Of a DNA stretch of 5,407 nt, positions 5,216-5,407 are shown one piece after another. The position numbers and the translations under genes are program-made. Location: contig CAJTRM010000070.1 in assembly GCA_910578865.1 (NCBI GenBank), positions 1 to 5,407 on the forward strand, read 5' to 3'. Every line of letters begins with the position of its first letter. The first letter of the stretch is position 1. The DNA comes from an uncultured Dorea sp. (GTDB taxonomy: Bacteria; Bacillota_A; Clostridia; Lachnospirales; Lachnospiraceae). The notes beneath the pieces are model-generated. The model was not told the origin of the DNA. It saw nothing but the letters and a program-made list of their open reading frames with translations, and made no database searches.

Positions 5216-5389
5216 ATGTACACAAAAAAGTACAGTCTTGAAACTGTTTTTCCAAAGGTATATAATAGTCGTGTGTTAGTCGAACCTATAGTTGAAACAT
5301 ACGATTTTTTTGGCAGAAACATGACGTGTGCTTGTTCTTCCTGGTCGGACAGGAAGTATTTCTTTGGCTATCAGGTTCTCAACGGGTGA
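5216..5389 (+). CDS. Small ORF of unknown function (57 codons)
   Basis: I do not recognise this family. The frame is open from the TAG at 5180-5182 and the first ATG is at 5216. The predicted peptide begins MYTKKYSLETVFPK, has an acidic middle (VEPIVETYDFFGRN), and ends with CAC followed by an aromatic stretch, SSWSDRKYFFGYQVLNG. The mixed composition, with Trp, Cys, Tyr and Phe, looks more like real coding than translated AT-rich noise. The TGA stop lies inside an intrinsic terminator (5381-5407), as at a true gene end. Against it: no ribosome binding site precedes ATG 5216, and a near-consensus promoter lies within the frame. It may be the C-terminal remnant of a larger gene joined here by a deletion, a small gene, or a chance frame over a small RNA. 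Confidence 0.35.
   Translation: MYTKKYSLETVFPKVYNSRVLVEPIVETYDFFGRNMTCACSSWSDRKYFFGYQVLNG
5238..5266 (+). promoter_or_regulatory. Near-consensus sigma-A promoter
   Basis: TTGAAA (5238-5243) and a perfect TATAAT (5261-5266) are separated by the optimal 17 nt. Transcription would start at about 5272-5274. No long gene follows inside the window, so the product would be a transcript of about 135 nt ending at the 5381-5407 terminator, or a shorter one ending at the T-run 5305-5311, unless transcription continues past the window. Confidence 0.55.
5269..5311 (+). terminator. Hairpin followed by seven Ts (possible attenuator or early terminator)
   Basis: TCGTGTGTT (5269-5277) pairs with AACATACGA (5296-5304) over 9 bp with one G-T wobble. 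Inner bases TC(G)AAC/GTTGA extend the stem, and T7 (5305-5311) follows. It starts right behind the TATAAT box, so a transcript from that promoter would lack the first few stem bases. It could terminate transcripts coming from the IS more easily than its own. Confidence 0.4.
5337..5356 (+). other. Short stable hairpin
   Basis: CTTCCTG (5337-5343) and CAGGAAG (5350-5356) form a perfect 7-bp stem with the 6-nt loop GTCGGA. No T-run follows. It would be a middle stem of an RNA made from the promoter at 5238-5266, or a coincidence within the small ORF. Confidence 0.35.
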
Positions 5390-5407
5390 TTTTTTACCCG
5401 TTTTTTT
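5381..5407 (+). terminator. Intrinsic terminator at the window end
   Basis: AACGGGT (5381-5387) pairs with ACCCGTT (5396-5402) around an 8-nt loop, and an unbroken T-run occupies 5401-5407 and may continue beyond the window. It is a textbook intrinsic terminator on the plus strand. It overlaps the stop codon of the small ORF at 5387-5389. Confidence 0.85.

Noticed and set aside
5312..5330. Resemblance of GGCAGAAACATGACGTGTG to part of bacterial SRP RNA
   Set aside because: The characteristic GGTCCGGAAGGAAGCAGC apical motif is absent and the order of similar segments is wrong, so it is judged a coincidence.

Overview
The window is AT-rich DNA from a low-G+C Gram-positive bacterium, most likely a clostridial gut-type Firmicute. 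This rests on strong AGGAGG-type ribosome binding sites, a lipoprotein alkaline phosphatase, a YibE/F membrane protein, tandem large serine recombinases and an IS3-family element. The taxonomic call is inference; no rRNA or other marker gene is present.

Layout. Positions 1-55 are an exact inverted copy of 4591-4645. Positions 78-136 are a bidirectional terminator. Positions 141-2930 hold a two-gene minus-strand operon: a secreted lipoprotein alkaline phosphatase (1311-2930), followed 3 nt later by a YibE/F-family multi-spanning membrane protein (141-1307). A sigma-A-like promoter with possible operator palindromes and a weak PHO-box-like array lies at 2959-3037. Positions 3061-3192 carry no gene but contain two copies of a 19-20 bp repeat. 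Positions 3193-4590 hold two broken large serine recombinase genes on the minus strand. They overlap by ATGA: the upstream one has lost its catalytic N-terminus and the downstream one keeps little more than its N-terminus before a long terminator hairpin. Positions 4591-5154 are the left part of an IS3-family element on the plus strand: its end, OrfA, an A6G frameshift site and a short OrfB remnant. Positions 5155-5407 hold a large hairpin, a 57-codon ORF of unknown family that ends in a terminator, and an overlapping near-consensus promoter that could instead drive a small RNA.

How the parts relate. The phosphatase/YibE-F pair is the only intact chromosomal-type unit. The phosphatase would release phosphate outside the membrane, and the coupled membrane protein may serve a related envelope or transport role (inference). 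Everything to its right is mobile-element debris: the IS cut into the recombinase gene exactly at 4590/4591. The same IS end, in opposite orientation, borders the window at position 55, so the operon and recombinase remnants sit between two outward-facing IS ends. That may reflect two insertions, a composite arrangement, or an assembly-graph edge at a repeat.

I found no CRISPR array, tRNA, rRNA or recognisable riboswitch, and nothing that clearly amounts to a new defence or biosynthetic system. The least explained stretches are the small ORF or RNA locus at 5216-5407 and the repeats at 3130-3189.
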